NCBI GenBank assembly: GCA_020633495.1
Contig: JACKDR010000012.1
Span: 124,001-188,000, forward strand
Direction: 5' to 3'
Source: Kofleriaceae bacterium
Lineage (GTDB): Bacteria; Myxococcota_A; Polyangia; Haliangiales; Haliangiaceae
Length of the DNA: 64,000 nucleotides
Shown here one piece after another: positions 13,125-24,827 of the stretch. The stretch's first letter is position 1. Each line of letters opens with the position of its first letter. The position numbers and the translations under genes were made by a program. The notes under the pieces were generated by a model, which did not search any database, was not told the origin of the DNA, and saw nothing but the letters and a program-made list of their open reading frames with translations.

Positions 13125-13418
13125 TCAGTAGCCGACGGCGCAGGCGCCGCCGCTGGCGTTGACCCAGTTCTGCTGGATCAGGTAGTCGCGGCTGCCGAGG
13201 CGCATGTTGGCCAGGGCGCCGTTGACCGTGTAGGTCGAGCCGTAGGTCCACGCGCACTTGTCGGCGTTCTCGTAGCCGCGGCGGTCGTACCAGGCGTCGA
13301 GGTTGGGGTCGGTGACCGCCTCCTCGAGCTCGTGGGCGATGATCGAGGCCATGCCGTCGGCGCCGGCGTTGCCGTTGGGGCCGACGGTCTGGGCGGCGCA
13401 GCTCGACGGGCAGCGATC
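13125..13418 (-). pseudogene. C-terminal fragment of an EXORDIUM/Phi-1-like secreted protein
   Basis: This frame encodes DRCPSSCAAQTVGPNGNAGA, then DGMASIIAHELEEAVTDPN, then a segment with Tyr-Asp, Asn-Ala-Asp-Lys-Cys and LIQQNWVNASGGACAVGY, ending in TGA. The pattern matches the C-terminal end of phosphate-induced protein 1/EXORDIUM-like proteins, which have bacterial members carrying the HEL-E-AVTDP segment. Nothing before the DRCPSS block is present: upstream the DNA is thioredoxin reductase in another frame. It has no start codon of its own. It is either a remnant of a deletion or an assembly join; see the trxB entry. Confidence 0.65.
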
Positions 13419-14236
13419 TGCGTGGTGCCCGGCTTGGTCACGATGTAGCCCTGATCGTCGAGCTCGAGCTGGCCGCCGAGGAAGTCGGTGTTGGGCTTGT
13501 GACCGATCGCGAAGAACAGGCCGGCGGCCTCGATCTCGCGCTCGGCGCCGGCCTTGAGGTCCTTGACCCGCACCCGCTCGACGCCGTCGCCGCCGAGGAC
13601 GGCGGTGACCTGGTGCGAGTACAGGATCTCGATCTTGGGGTTCTCGATGGCGCGCGCCTGCATGATCTTCGAGGCGCGCAGCTCGTCGCGGCGGTGGACG
13701 ATGTAGACCTTCGAGCCGAACTTGGTCAGGAAGGTCGCCTCCTCCATCGCCGAGTCGCCGCCGCCGATCACGAACAGCGCCTTGTTGCGGAAGATCGGCA
13801 GCGCGCCATCGCACACCGCGCACGCCGACACGCCGCGCTGCCACAGCTCGTCGTCGCGGGTGCCGGGGACGTCGTCGCGCTTGGCGGTCGCGCCGGTCGC
13901 GATGATGATCGTCTTGGCCTCGCCCTCGCGCTCGTCGGTCTTGTAGCGGAACGGCCGCTTCGACAGATCGACCTCGTTGACGGTCTCGGTGTGGATCACC
14001 GTGCCGAACCGCAGCGACTGGGCGCGGAACTTCTCGGTGAGCTCCGGGCCGCCGATGCCGTCGGGGAAGCCGGGGAAGTTCTCGACGTCGGTCGTGGTCG
14101 TGAGCTGGCCGCCGGCGGCGATGCCTCCGGCGAGGAAGCCCTCGAACAGGACGGGCGCGAGCTCGGCGCGGGCGGTGTAGATCGCGGCGGTGTGAGCGGC
14201 GGGGCCGCTTCCGATGATGACGACGTTGTCGGCCAT
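13178..14236 (-). CDS. trxB: Thioredoxin reductase, C-terminus replaced (chimeric gene)
   Basis: Residues 1-273 are a standard low-molecular-weight thioredoxin reductase: FAD-binding IIGSGPAAHTAAIYTARA, redox motif CAVCDG (Cys139/Cys142), NADPH-binding GGGDSAMEEA and HRRDELRASK, then GYIVTKPGTTQ. At that point family members continue with VPGVFAAGDV and the RQAVTAAG region that completes the FAD site. Here the reading runs into an unrelated sequence (junction 13413-13420) and an Arg/Pro/Ser/Thr-rich out-of-frame tail to 13178. Without the C-terminal FAD segment the enzyme should not work. It starts at ATG 14236, divergently from the hemerythrin gene 25 bp away. An assembly chimera is as likely as a real deletion. 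Confidence 0.8.
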   Translation of the reverse strand: MADNVVIIGSGPAAHTAAIYTARAELAPVLFEGFLAGGIAAGGQLTTTTDVENFPGFPDGIGGPELTEKFRAQSLRFGTVIHTETVNEVDLSKRPFRYKTDEREGEAKTIIIATGATAKRDDVPGTRDDELWQRGVSACAVCDGALPIFRNKALFVIGGGDSAMEEATFLTKFGSKVYIVHRRDELRASKIMQARAIENPKIEILYSHQVTAVLGGDGVERVRVKDLKAGAEREIEAAGLFFAIGHKPNTDFLGGQLELDDQGYIVTKPGTTQIAARRAAPPRPSAPTATPAPTAWPRSSPTSSRRRSPTPTSTPGTTAAATRTPTSARGPTARPTRSTAPWPTCASAAATT

Positions 14237-14261
14237 GATAGTGGCGGTACTGTAGTCGCCG
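14237..14261. promoter_or_regulatory. 25-bp bidirectional promoter between trxB and the hemerythrin gene
   Basis: The two divergent ATGs are separated by only 25 bp. TACTGTA (14248-14254) reads TACTGT on the plus strand, 8 nt before the ATG at 14262, and TACAGT on the minus strand, 12 nt before the ATG at 14236. One symmetric -10 element could therefore serve both genes, with a leaderless or near-leaderless transcript each way. Confidence 0.5.
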
Positions 14262-14899
<638 letters not shown>

Positions 14900-14903
<4 letters not shown>

Positions 14904-16111
14904 AAGCCGCCCAGGACCAGCGCGGCCTGCAGCACGCCGACGCCGGCGCCGAGGAAGCCGCCGACGACGATCAGCGTCAGCTCGTCCTCCTGGAACACGC
15001 CGCGCAGCAGCCGCTCGAACTCCGGCTTGGACAGCGAGCCCAGCCGGGTCTCGACGGTGTTGCGGATGTCGAGCTGCTTGTCGAGGTACTCCTCGATCTG
15101 CGGCCGCACCTGCGGCGCCATCTCGATCATCTTGGTGACCACCAGCTGCTTGACCTCGGCGAGCTGCTCGTCGCTGACCGGCAGCGGCACCATGCCCTTG
15201 ACCTGCTGCCACTCGGCGTCGATCCGCTTCGACACCGCCTCCTCGACGGCGGCGCGCAGCTCGGCGCCGCGTTCGCCGGAGGTCAGCAGGTTGATGATGT
15301 TGTGCGCCGTGATGACCTCGGCGCCGGTGGTGCGCCCGTAGTCGGACGCGATCTCGGGCTGCCGCTTGGGGAACAGGCCCTGGTACGGGAAGACGCCCAG
15401 GTAGCGGGTCTTCTCGAACGGCCGGAAGATCATCTGGATGGCGAGGTAGTTGGTGCCCAGGCCGACGAGGGCGCCGACGATGGGCATCAGCCACCAGGTG
15501 TGCATCAGGCTCCACACGCCGAGCTGGCCGAGGCCGACCAGGAAGCCGAAGACGCCGCCCGACCACTCGATGAAGAAGAACTCCTTGCCGCCGATCTCCT
15601 GGGTCAGGCGGGCCAGGCGCCGCACGTTGGGCCCGGTCAGGGCGCCGTGCACGACCTGCTGCAGATCGAGCAGCTCGGTGGCCTTGCCCTGGACCTCGGC
15701 GAGGACGTCGCGCGAGATGACCTTGGTGCGAGCCTTGACCTGCTCGACCACCATCGCCTGCATCGGCGGCGGCACCATCGCCCAGCTGCCGGGCCGGACC
15801 TTCTCGGCGGCCTCGGCGACCAGCTTGGGCGCCTCGGCGTCGAGGACGCCGGCCAGCACCTTGTCGAGCTCGTCGGCGTCGACCTTCTCGACCAGCTCGT
15901 CGCTGGACAGCAGGTGGTCGCGGGCGAGGTTACCGAGGTTGGTCGCGAACTTGTCGGCGTGGTGATAGAGGATGCCCTGCCAGCCGACCTTGCCGACGCC
16001 GATGAAGCGCTCGGGGCCGAAGATCATCTTCACGGCGGCCCAGTTGGTGAGCCAGCCGATAGCGCCGGTGATGGTCGGGACGGTGAGCAGCAGGAAGAGC
16101 CACTGAGGCAC
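14900..16111 (-). CDS. DUF445 family membrane protein
   Basis: A 403-residue protein from GTG 16111. An AGGAG motif overlaps the end of lgt 7 bp upstream, giving a usable Shine-Dalgarno. The N-terminal membrane segment TVPTITGAIGWLTNWAAVKMIF is the DUF445 hallmark (GxxTNWxAxKMxF), and a second copy of the pattern appears as VGLGTNYLAIQMIFRPF in the middle. Long helical regions rich in charged residues lie between, and a C-terminal hydrophobic segment (LTLIVVGGFLGAGVGVLQAALVLGG) ends the protein. The duplicated motif suggests two DUF445 halves. The biochemical role of the family is not established; it probably sits in the inner membrane. It is cotranscribed with lgt. Confidence 0.87.
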
Positions 16112-16118
16112 GTGCGGG

Positions 16119-17333
16119 TTACTCCTGGTCGTCGTCGGAGGCCGCGGCCTCGTCAGCGTTGCCGGCCTTGGTGGCCTTCGTGGCCTTGCCCTTGCCGCCG
16201 TCCTTGGCCTTGGCGTCGGCCTTGGCGTCAGCCTTGCTCTTGGCGCCGGCCTTGGCCTTGGCGCCGCCCGCCCCCGCCGCCTTGGCCTTGTCGGCGGCCT
16301 TCTCGGCGCGCTCCTGGGCGTCGAGCTCGGCGAGGTGCTTGCGGGTGATCTTGGGGCCGCGGTGCAGGCGGCCGCCGATCGCGCCGTCGGCCAGCTCGTC
16401 GGCGCGCGGCGACGGGGTGCCATGACGCAGCAGGTGGACCGTGTAGTACGCCGCGATCGAGAACGCGGCGATCGACGCCCACTGCGCGAACGTGAGGCCG
16501 ACGTAGCGCGGGTCGGTCTCGTTGAGGCGCAGGTACTCGAGGAAGAACCGGACCGGCGCGTAGAGCAGCCCCGACAGCGCCGCGATCAGCCCGGCCGGGT
16601 GCGGCTTCTTGCGGAAGCCGATGTAGATGAGCAGCGCGCACACCGGGATCAGGTAGAGCAGCTCGTACAGGCCCAGGTTGTGGATGCGGACGACGTCGCC
16701 GACGTGGACGTTGGGGTACTCCGGGCACAGCGGCACGCCGTGGGCGACCGCGCTGATCCGGCAGTGGCCGCGCTCGACCAGCTCGGCGTAGGGGTAGTCC
16801 ATGCCGAGGAAGAAGTCGGTCTGCCGGCCCATGTGGTCGCTGACCACGGTGCAGCCGATGCGGCCGATCGTGAAGCCGGGCATGAATCCGACCATCGTCA
16901 GATCGCCCCACAGCCCGGGGGTCAGGCGCTTCCACCAGATGTAGATGCCCCACCCGGTGACGCCGCCGATGAAGCCGCCGTACGACGAGATGCCCTGCCA
17001 CAGCTTGAACAGCAGCAGCGGCTCCTTGCTCAGCTTGTCGCTCTGGTAGGCCAGGACGTCGAAGACGTGGGCGCCGATGAAGCCGGCCACGACGATCCAC
17101 GCGGTGATGCCGCGCAGGTCGTCGTCGTCGACCCCGAAGCGCTCCGACAGCTTGCGCATCAGGTGGGCGCCGACCAGGACGCCGGTCGCCACCAGCATGC
17201 CGAAGTACTGGAGCTTGAGGCCGAACAGGTCGATGTGACCCATCTCGAAGAACGGCAGCCCGTGCGAGGTCTGGGCGCTGCCGGCGAAGAGGCCGGCGGC
17301 GCCGGCGAACAGGAGGGTCCACATCGGGGTCAC
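16119..17333 (-). CDS. lgt: Prolipoprotein diacylglyceryl transferase with Lys/Ala-rich tail
   Basis: Transfers diacylglycerol from phosphatidylglycerol to the lipobox Cys of preprolipoproteins, in the inner membrane. The core has multiple TM helices and the Lgt signature region FTIGRIGCTVVSDHMGR, plus YAPVRFFLEYLR holding the conserved Arg and Glu of the active site. In SYGGFIGG the position usually His in E. coli Lgt (HGG) is Tyr. About 90 C-terminal residues after HRGPKITRKHL are an Ala/Lys/Asp-rich, probably disordered tail (KAKAGAKSKADAKADAKAK) absent from typical Lgt. Start: the GTG at 17333 has TAAGG just upstream; an ATG at 17324 is possible. The many lipoproteins in this window need this enzyme. 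Confidence 0.92.
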   Translation of the reverse strand: MTPMWTLLFAGAAGLFAGSAQTSHGLPFFEMGHIDLFGLKLQYFGMLVATGVLVGAHLMRKLSERFGVDDDDLRGITAWIVVAGFIGAHVFDVLAYQSDKLSKEPLLLFKLWQGISSYGGFIGGVTGWGIYIWWKRLTPGLWGDLTMVGFMPGFTIGRIGCTVVSDHMGRQTDFFLGMDYPYAELVERGHCRISAVAHGVPLCPEYPNVHVGDVVRIHNLGLYELLYLIPVCALLIYIGFRKKPHPAGLIAALSGLLYAPVRFFLEYLRLNETDPRYVGLTFAQWASIAAFSIAAYYTVHLLRHGTPSPRADELADGAIGGRLHRGPKITRKHLAELDAQERAEKAADKAKAAGAGGAKAKAGAKSKADAKADAKAKDGGKGKATKATKAGNADEAAASDDDQE

Positions 17334-17431
17334 GCGGACCTTAACAGAGGCGCCTCGGGACGGAAATCCTTGGCGGGACGCAGCGCACACGGCCGCTTGA
17401 CCCTCGCGGGAGTCGAGGGGTAGCGTGCCGC

Positions 17432-17764
17432 GTGGTCTGGGAGCCCTACGCGCTCGCGATCGTCTTCGGCCTCGTGGTCTCGGCGGGCATCTACCTGGCG
17501 GTCATGTGGCCGCGGGTCGCGCCCGACGACGACGCGCCCGACGACGCGCCGGCCGCGCCCGACGACGCGCCGGCCGAGGCGCCCGACGACGCGCCGGCCG
17601 AGACGGCGCCCGACGGCGACCGCGCCGACGCCCCTGACGGCGACGCCGGCGCGGCGGCCGCCGCCCCTGGGGACGCCGACCGGCCCGACGACGACGACGC
17701 CGACGACGCCGACGACGCCGAGGCGCCGGCCCGGGCCGCCGCGGGCGCCGACCCGTCGGCGTGA
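17432..17764 (+). CDS. Small membrane protein with acidic Asp/Ala/Pro tail
   Basis: A 110-residue protein from GTG 17432: one N-terminal transmembrane segment (PYALAIVFGLVVSAGIYLAVMW), then a strongly acidic low-complexity tail with repeated APDDAPAE units. TAGCGT lies 5 nt before the GTG and there is no Shine-Dalgarno, the local leaderless pattern. It diverges from lgt and ends 19 bp before the DsbA-like gene. I recognise no family. The TM segment and start signal favour a real gene, although the low-complexity tail could be open by composition alone. Confidence 0.5.
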   Translation: MVWEPYALAIVFGLVVSAGIYLAVMWPRVAPDDDAPDDAPAAPDDAPAEAPDDAPAETAPDGDRADAPDGDAGAAAAAPGDADRPDDDDADDADDAEAPARAAAGADPSA

Positions 17765-17771
17765 CGTGCGC

Positions 17772-17783
17772 TATCCTGATGGC
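17772..17783 (+). promoter_or_regulatory. Leaderless -10 box of the DsbA-like gene
   Basis: TATCCT (17772-17777), the 6-nt spacer GATGGC, then GTG at 17784. It supports this GTG over the in-frame GTG at 17766. Confidence 0.5.
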
Positions 17784-19163
17784 GTGACCCGCCGCGGGAC
17801 GTCGACGCTGCCCGGTGCCCTGCTGGTGGCGCTGGCCGCGGCCGTCGCCCTGCCGGTCCGCGCCGCCCCGCCGCGCGGTGGCCAGGTGGTGCGGGTCGAG
17901 CACCGGCCGTCGGACCAGAACCCCGCGCTCGGGCCGTCGGCGGCGCCGGTGACCGCCGAGCTGTTCTTCGTCCCCGGCCAGATCGAGTCGAACCGCGCCT
18001 ACCGGCGTCTGCTCGAGCTGCAGAGCCGGCACCCGCGCCGGCTGCGGGTCGTGTTCCGCGTCATCACCCGCCAGGCCCAGGTGGTGATCCCGATCGCGGC
18101 GCTCGAGGCCTACGCCCAGGGCAAGTTCGACGACTTCATGCAGGCGATCCTGAGCGCGCGCGCCGGCACGGTGCGCCGCGACAACTTGCCCGACGTCGCC
18201 TCGGCCGCGGGCATGGATCCGGTGCGCCTCGATCAGGCCATCGAGCGCGCCCTCGATCCCGACCTCTTGCCCGAGCCGCTGCGCGCCAACGAGCGGCGTC
18301 GGCTGCGCCGCCGCGCCGTCAACGTCCCGGACCTGCTGCTCAACGGCGCGCCCATCGGCCGGCCGCTGCAGGGGCTCGACGTCGACGAGCTCGAGCGCTA
18401 CTACGACGACGCCTACGCCGCCGCCCAGACGCTGCTCGACGACGGCGTCCCGCTCGAGCACGTCGTCGAGGCCGCCGAGCAGGCCGCGCTGCCGACCGAG
18501 GCGCCGCGGACCTACCCCGCCGGCCCGGTCGACGACGCCGGCCCCGGCTTCGAGCTGCCCGAGGGGCCGCCACCGCTCTTGTCCCGGCCGCTCGAGCTGA
18601 CCGGCCTGCCCGCCGACGGCCCCGAGGACGCCCCGACCGAGGTCGTGATCCTGTGCAACCTTCGCTACGCGTCGTGCCGGACCCAGGTCATCGCGATCGG
18701 GCGCAAGCTCCGGGACCTGTTCCCCGACGAGATCCGCCTGGTCTTCTACCCGTGGTTCGACGCCGACGTCGAGGGCAACGAGGACGCCGCCCGCCTGCAC
18801 CGGGCCGCGGTGTGCGCCGAGCAGCAGGGCGTCGGCTGGCGCTGGGTCGAGGAGACCGTGCACCAGGTCATGCGCCAGGCCGGCGACGGCTCGGTCGACG
18901 CCATCATCGGCAAGGTCGCCGAGCTCGCCGAGGTCGATCCCGACCGCCTCGACGCGTGCCTGAGCACCGGCGCCGACGCCGACCTGCAGGCCCGGGTCGG
19001 CGCCGCGATCGCCGCCGGGGTCGACCACGGCCCGGCGGTGGTGATCGGCGGCCGGGTCTACCTGGGCGGGTTCACCGACTGGCGCGCGGCGGCCCCCCTC
19101 GTCGAGGCCGAGCTGGCGCCCGGGCTGCTCGGTCGCGCGGTTCCTGACTGGGCGGTTCGTTGA
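17784..19163 (+). CDS. Secreted protein with two DsbA-like thioredoxin-fold domains
   Basis: About 459 residues with a signal peptide (LPGALLVALAAAVALPVRAA). Domain 1 (TAELFFVPGQIESNRAYRRLLELQSRHPRRLRVVFRVI...AYAQGKFDDFMQAIL) and domain 2 (TEVVILCNLRYASCRTQVIAIGRKLRDLFPDEIRLVFYPWF...GHPAVVIGGRVYLGG-like end) both follow the DsbA_oxidoreductase order of strand, helix and helical insert with a final cis-Pro/GG-Y-GG strand. Domain 1 has no CxxC; domain 2 has Cys-x6-Cys (CNLRYASC). Classical thiol oxidase activity is therefore doubtful; an isomerase-like, structural or binding role in the periplasm is possible. It is followed closely by the PP2C gene, which has its own -10 box. Confidence 0.72.
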   Translation: MTRRGTSTLPGALLVALAAAVALPVRAAPPRGGQVVRVEHRPSDQNPALGPSAAPVTAELFFVPGQIESNRAYRRLLELQSRHPRRLRVVFRVITRQAQVVIPIAALEAYAQGKFDDFMQAILSARAGTVRRDNLPDVASAAGMDPVRLDQAIERALDPDLLPEPLRANERRRLRRRAVNVPDLLLNGAPIGRPLQGLDVDELERYYDDAYAAAQTLLDDGVPLEHVVEAAEQAALPTEAPRTYPAGPVDDAGPGFELPEGPPPLLSRPLELTGLPADGPEDAPTEVVILCNLRYASCRTQVIAIGRKLRDLFPDEIRLVFYPWFDADVEGNEDAARLHRAAVCAEQQGVGWRWVEETVHQVMRQAGDGSVDAIIGKVAELAEVDPDRLDACLSTGADADLQARVGAAIAAGVDHGPAVVIGGRVYLGGFTDWRAAAPLVEAELAPGLLGRAVPDWAVR

Positions 19164-19197
19164 CGCCTGCTCACGCGAAGGGATACCCTGGATGGCG

Positions 19198-20502
<1,305 letters not shown>

Positions 20503-20536
20503 CCGTGGCCGTGCGCGCGCACCCGGCGAGGCGGCG

Positions 20537-20998
20537 ATGAGCGAGCGGCCCTGCCCGCACTGCGGCGCGCCGACCACCGACGACGCGTGCGCCGAGTGCG
20601 GCGCGCCGCTGACGGCGGCGGCGATGGCGGCCAAGGCCGCGGCCCGCCCCGGCGGCGGCGCGACCATGCGCGACCTGATGAGCGACATGCCGACGGTGAC
20701 CGCGCCGCTGGTGCTGACCGACGTCGTCGAGACCGGCGACGTCACCGTGCCGGCCCGCGACGACGACACCACCCGCGCCGCCCGGGCCCGCGACGCCGGC
20801 GCCGCCGCCTACCTGGCGCTGCAGCCCAGCGAGCAGGCGGTGCTGCACGCGGCGTCGCGCATCTACGCGGCGTGGATCGCCGCCGGCAAGGTCACCGACG
20901 CCAACGCCGACGAGGTCGCCGACCGCGCGGTACGGGCCGCGACCCGCATGGCGCTGGTCGTCGATCGCTACGTCCAGGCCGACGACGAGGACTGGTAG
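20537..20998 (+). CDS. Zinc-ribbon protein of unknown function
   Basis: A 153-residue protein. An N-terminal double-Cys zinc ribbon (CPHCGAPTTDDACAECGAPL) is followed by an Ala/Gly-rich linker and an acidic-rich region (VLTDVVETGDVTVPARDDDTTRAAR), then a helical C-terminal part (LQPSEQAVLHAASRIYAAWIAAGKVTDANADEVADRAVRAATRMALVVDRYV). The ATG follows GAGG closely. Its position behind the PP2C-cNMP gene suggests a shared transcript and perhaps a partner role in phosphorylation signalling. I do not recognise the C-terminal domain. Confidence 0.72.
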   Translation: MSERPCPHCGAPTTDDACAECGAPLTAAAMAAKAAARPGGGATMRDLMSDMPTVTAPLVLTDVVETGDVTVPARDDDTTRAARARDAGAAAYLALQPSEQAVLHAASRIYAAWIAAGKVTDANADEVADRAVRAATRMALVVDRYVQADDEDW

Positions 20999-21062
20999 CG
21001 GCCGGGCCCGCCGCGCCTCGAGGCTTCTCACGACCGGGTCGCGCCGCACGCTTCGCTCACGC

Positions 21063-21311
21063 CGAGCGGAGCCCGAGCGGCGAAGCCGCCTCCGCTCCCA
21101 ACGAACAGCTGGGCCAGGCCGCTGATCTTGCGTGGCGCAGCGATCGGCTGACCGCGGAGTTGGGCCTGACAGCACTCACCCCGAGCGGAGGGGGAGGTGC
21201 GCAGCACCGACCCCGGAGTCGAGGGGGCGGGCACCGGTGCGCCGCCGAGACCGCACCGATCCACGCCCTCTCGACTGCGCCCTCGCGGCTTCGCCGCTCG
21301 GGCTCCGCTCG
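21063..21311. repeat. 27-bp perfect inverted repeat flanking 195 bp
   Basis: The 27 bp at 21063-21089 are the exact reverse complement of 21285-21311, and partial complementarity continues outside both arms (CGCTCACG versus its complement). The enclosed region has no credible gene. The right arm abuts the first 82-bp tandem repeat, so the arms and the satellite may belong to one element. Confidence 0.75.
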
Positions 21312-21569
21312 AGGTGAGCGATCCACGTCGACCAGGCGACCTGACTCGGTTCGTCTTGCCGCAAATCTCTGACGGCCGTCGGTCGAGCGCTCGAGGTGAG
21401 CGAACCACGTCGACCAGGCGACCTGACCCGGTTCGTCTTGCGGCAAATCTCCGACGGCCGTCGGTCGAGCGCTCGAGGTGAGCGAACCACGTCGACCAGG
21501 CGACCTGACCCGGTTCGTCTTGCGGCAAATCTCCGACGGCCGTCGGTCGAGCGCTCGGGGTGAGCGAGG
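21311..21569. repeat. Three-copy 82-bp tandem repeat plus a partial fourth
   Basis: Units begin at 21311, 21393 and 21475, with a 13-bp start of a fourth unit at 21557. Copies 2 and 3 are identical; copy 1 differs at four positions. Each unit contains the palindromes TCGAGCGCTCGA and CCGACGGCCGTCGG (the second has one mismatch in copy 1). The array lies in a 585-bp gene-free gap between convergent genes (20999-21583). Open frames across it are composition artefacts. The whole unit is conserved, so it is not a repeat-spacer array. Confidence 0.85.
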
Positions 21570-21583
21570 TTGCGAGAGGCGCG

Positions 21584-22071
21584 CTACCCGCCCAGCGCGG
21601 CGACCACGTCGGGCGGCGCCTGGACCAGCTCGATCAGCACGCCCTCGCCGCCCAGCGGCATCGTGTTGGCGTCGCCGCGCGGGTGGATGAAGCAGACGTC
21701 GTGGCCGCCGGCGCCCTTGCGGATGCCGCCGGGCGTGAACCGCACGCCGCGCGCGGTGAGCCAGTCGACGGCCTCGGGCAGCTTGTCGATCCACAGGCCG
21801 ACGTGGTTGAGCGCCGGCACGTGCACCTTGGGGCTGCGGTCGGGATCGATCGGCTCCATGACGTCGACCTCGACGGCGTGCGGGCCGTCGCCGACCCGCA
21901 GGATGTCCTCGTCGACGTTCTCCTGGTCGCTGCGGTAGGTGCCGACCGCGGTCAGCCCGAGCAGGTCGACCCACAGCTTGCGCAGCGCGGCCTTGCTGGG
22001 GCCGCCGACCGCGATCTGCTGGATGCCCAGGACCCGGAACGGACGCTCGAGGCTGCCGCCCAGCATCGAGA

Positions 22072-22075
<4 letters not shown>
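21584..22075 (-). CDS. VOC-family methylmalonyl/ethylmalonyl-CoA epimerase-like protein
   Basis: A 163-residue glyoxalase/VOC-fold protein: RVLGIQQIAVGGPSKAALRKLWVDLLGL (first module) and LNHVGLWIDKLPEAVDWLTARGVRFTPGGIRKGAGGHDVCFIHP...GEGVLIELVQAP (second module). The GAGG-x-V-FIHP and LIELVQ ends are typical of methylmalonyl-CoA epimerase, which interconverts the (2R) and (2S) CoA esters using metal-bound His/Gln/Glu residues. The GTG at 22075 overlaps the ccr stop (GTGA); an ATG at 22066 is an alternative. Its place behind ccr suggests it epimerises the ethylmalonyl-CoA (or methylmalonyl-CoA) that Ccr makes. The 82-bp repeats lie just downstream. Confidence 0.82.
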
Positions 22076-23360
<1,285 letters not shown>

Positions 23361-23364
<4 letters not shown>

Positions 23365-24827
23365 CGGTGGTCTCCGCGTTCTCGATCGCCCAGATCGGCC
23401 TCGGTGATGGGCGAGAAGAAGTTGTCCTTCTTGACGTTCTCGTCGACCGAGAACGCGAACTTGTAACTGGGGGCGGCGCGCTGGTTGCAGTCGGTGCGCT
23501 CGCAGAACCGGCAGGTGATGCCGACGGGGATCGCGGCCTGCGGCAGGTTCCGGCGCGGCAGCTCGTCGGCGTAGACCAGGTGGTGGGCGTCGTCGGCGGC
23601 GGTGCCGACGCCGATCGCGTAGTTGACGCCGCGGACCAGCGAGCCGGCGGCGGGCTCGGACACGACCCGGGCGAAGCAGAAGAAGGTCGAGCCGTCGGGC
23701 ATGACCGAGTACTGCTTGGTGACCAGCGCCGGGCTCATGAACGCGGCGTGGACCGCCCACTTGGGGCAGCTGCCGTGGCCGTACGGGAAGCGCAGCCCCG
23801 ACGCCGAGTAGCGCTTGGAGATGTTGCCGGCGACGTCGACCCGCAGGAAGTGCAGCGGCACCCCGGGCCGGCGCGGGTCGGCGAGGTTGCACATGCGGTG
23901 CGCGACCATCTCCCAGCTCGACGCGAACAGCTTGGCCAGCAGCGCGACGTCGTAGCGGGTGCGCTGGACCTCGGCGAAGAAGTCGCCGTAGGGCAAGAGC
24001 AGCGCGCCGGCGAAGTAGTTGGCGAGGTGGATCTTGATCAGCCGCGCGGTCTCGGCGTGGCGCGGCCGCAGGTCGGCGACCAGGCGCTCGTGCAGGCGGC
24101 TCTGCTCGAGCACGAGCAGGCCGACGACGTGGCCGAGCTGGAACTTGGTGGTCTGCTCGGACAGCTCGCTCGACAGTTGCAGGCTGCGCGCCGCGGGATC
24201 GTAGGCGCGGACCAGGCTGCCCTCGGCGTCGGGCGGCGCGATCGTCACGGTCAGCCCGAAGCGATCGCGGAGCACCTGCGCCAGCTGCTCCGACGGGAAC
24301 CGCCGCGGCAGCCGGGCGTCGGCGTGGATCTCCTCGGCCGCGGCCTCGAGCTCGGCGAAGTAGTTCTTGTGCGCCTGCAGGAAGTCGATGACCTCGTCGC
24401 CGGGCGCGTAGCCCATGGGCGCGGGCACGCCGTCGTCCAGCTTGGACAGCGCGACGTCGAGCTGGGCGCGGGTGTTCTTGTAGAGGTGGAACAGCGCCGC
24501 GATCGTGGTCGCGACCCGCGGCTCGTCGCGCAGCTTGCGGACGTCGTCCTCGTCGAGCTGCAGCGTCTTGGCCAGCGGGTCGTCGAGCAGGTGCGCCAGC
24601 ACGTCCTCGGGGTGGTCGTGCGACGCCGAGGCCATGAAGCGCTCGAGCTCGACGCCGAGCAGCTCGAGGGCGCGGAGCAGCAGCGGGAACTGCATGGTCC
24701 GCCGGCCCTTCTCGAGCAGGTTCAGGTACGCCGGCGAGATCTCCAGCTGCCGGGCCATGTCCGCCTGGGACAGGTCCTTCGCGAGCCTCAGCTCGCGCAG
24801 CCGCTGGCCAATGGTCGCCGTGTCCAT
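23361..24827 (-). CDS. ScfR/RamB-type XRE transcriptional regulator of short-chain acyl-CoA metabolism
   Basis: A 488-residue regulator. An N-terminal XRE helix-turn-helix (IGQRLRELRLAKDLSQADMARQLEISPAYLNLLEKGRR) is followed by an IrrE/ImmA-like central domain (FQLGHVVGLLVLEQSRLHERLV...FAGALLLPYGDFFAEVQRTRYDVALLAKLFASSWEMVAHRM) and a C-terminal domain with CRFCERTDCNQRAAPSYKFAF. This architecture is the ScfR group (RamB, PccR), which senses short-chain acyl-CoAs and controls acetate or propionate assimilation. Encoding ccr and an epimerase in the same overlapping operon fits that role. TTTACAA motifs in its upstream region, one overlapping the start codon, suggest autoregulation. Confidence 0.9.

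Noticed and set aside
21340..21370. tRNA-like GGTTCG element in the 82-bp repeats
   Set aside because: No acceptor or anticodon stem can be drawn around it.
21311..21569. CRISPR array
   Set aside because: Whole 82-bp units are conserved with no variable spacers and no cas genes nearby.
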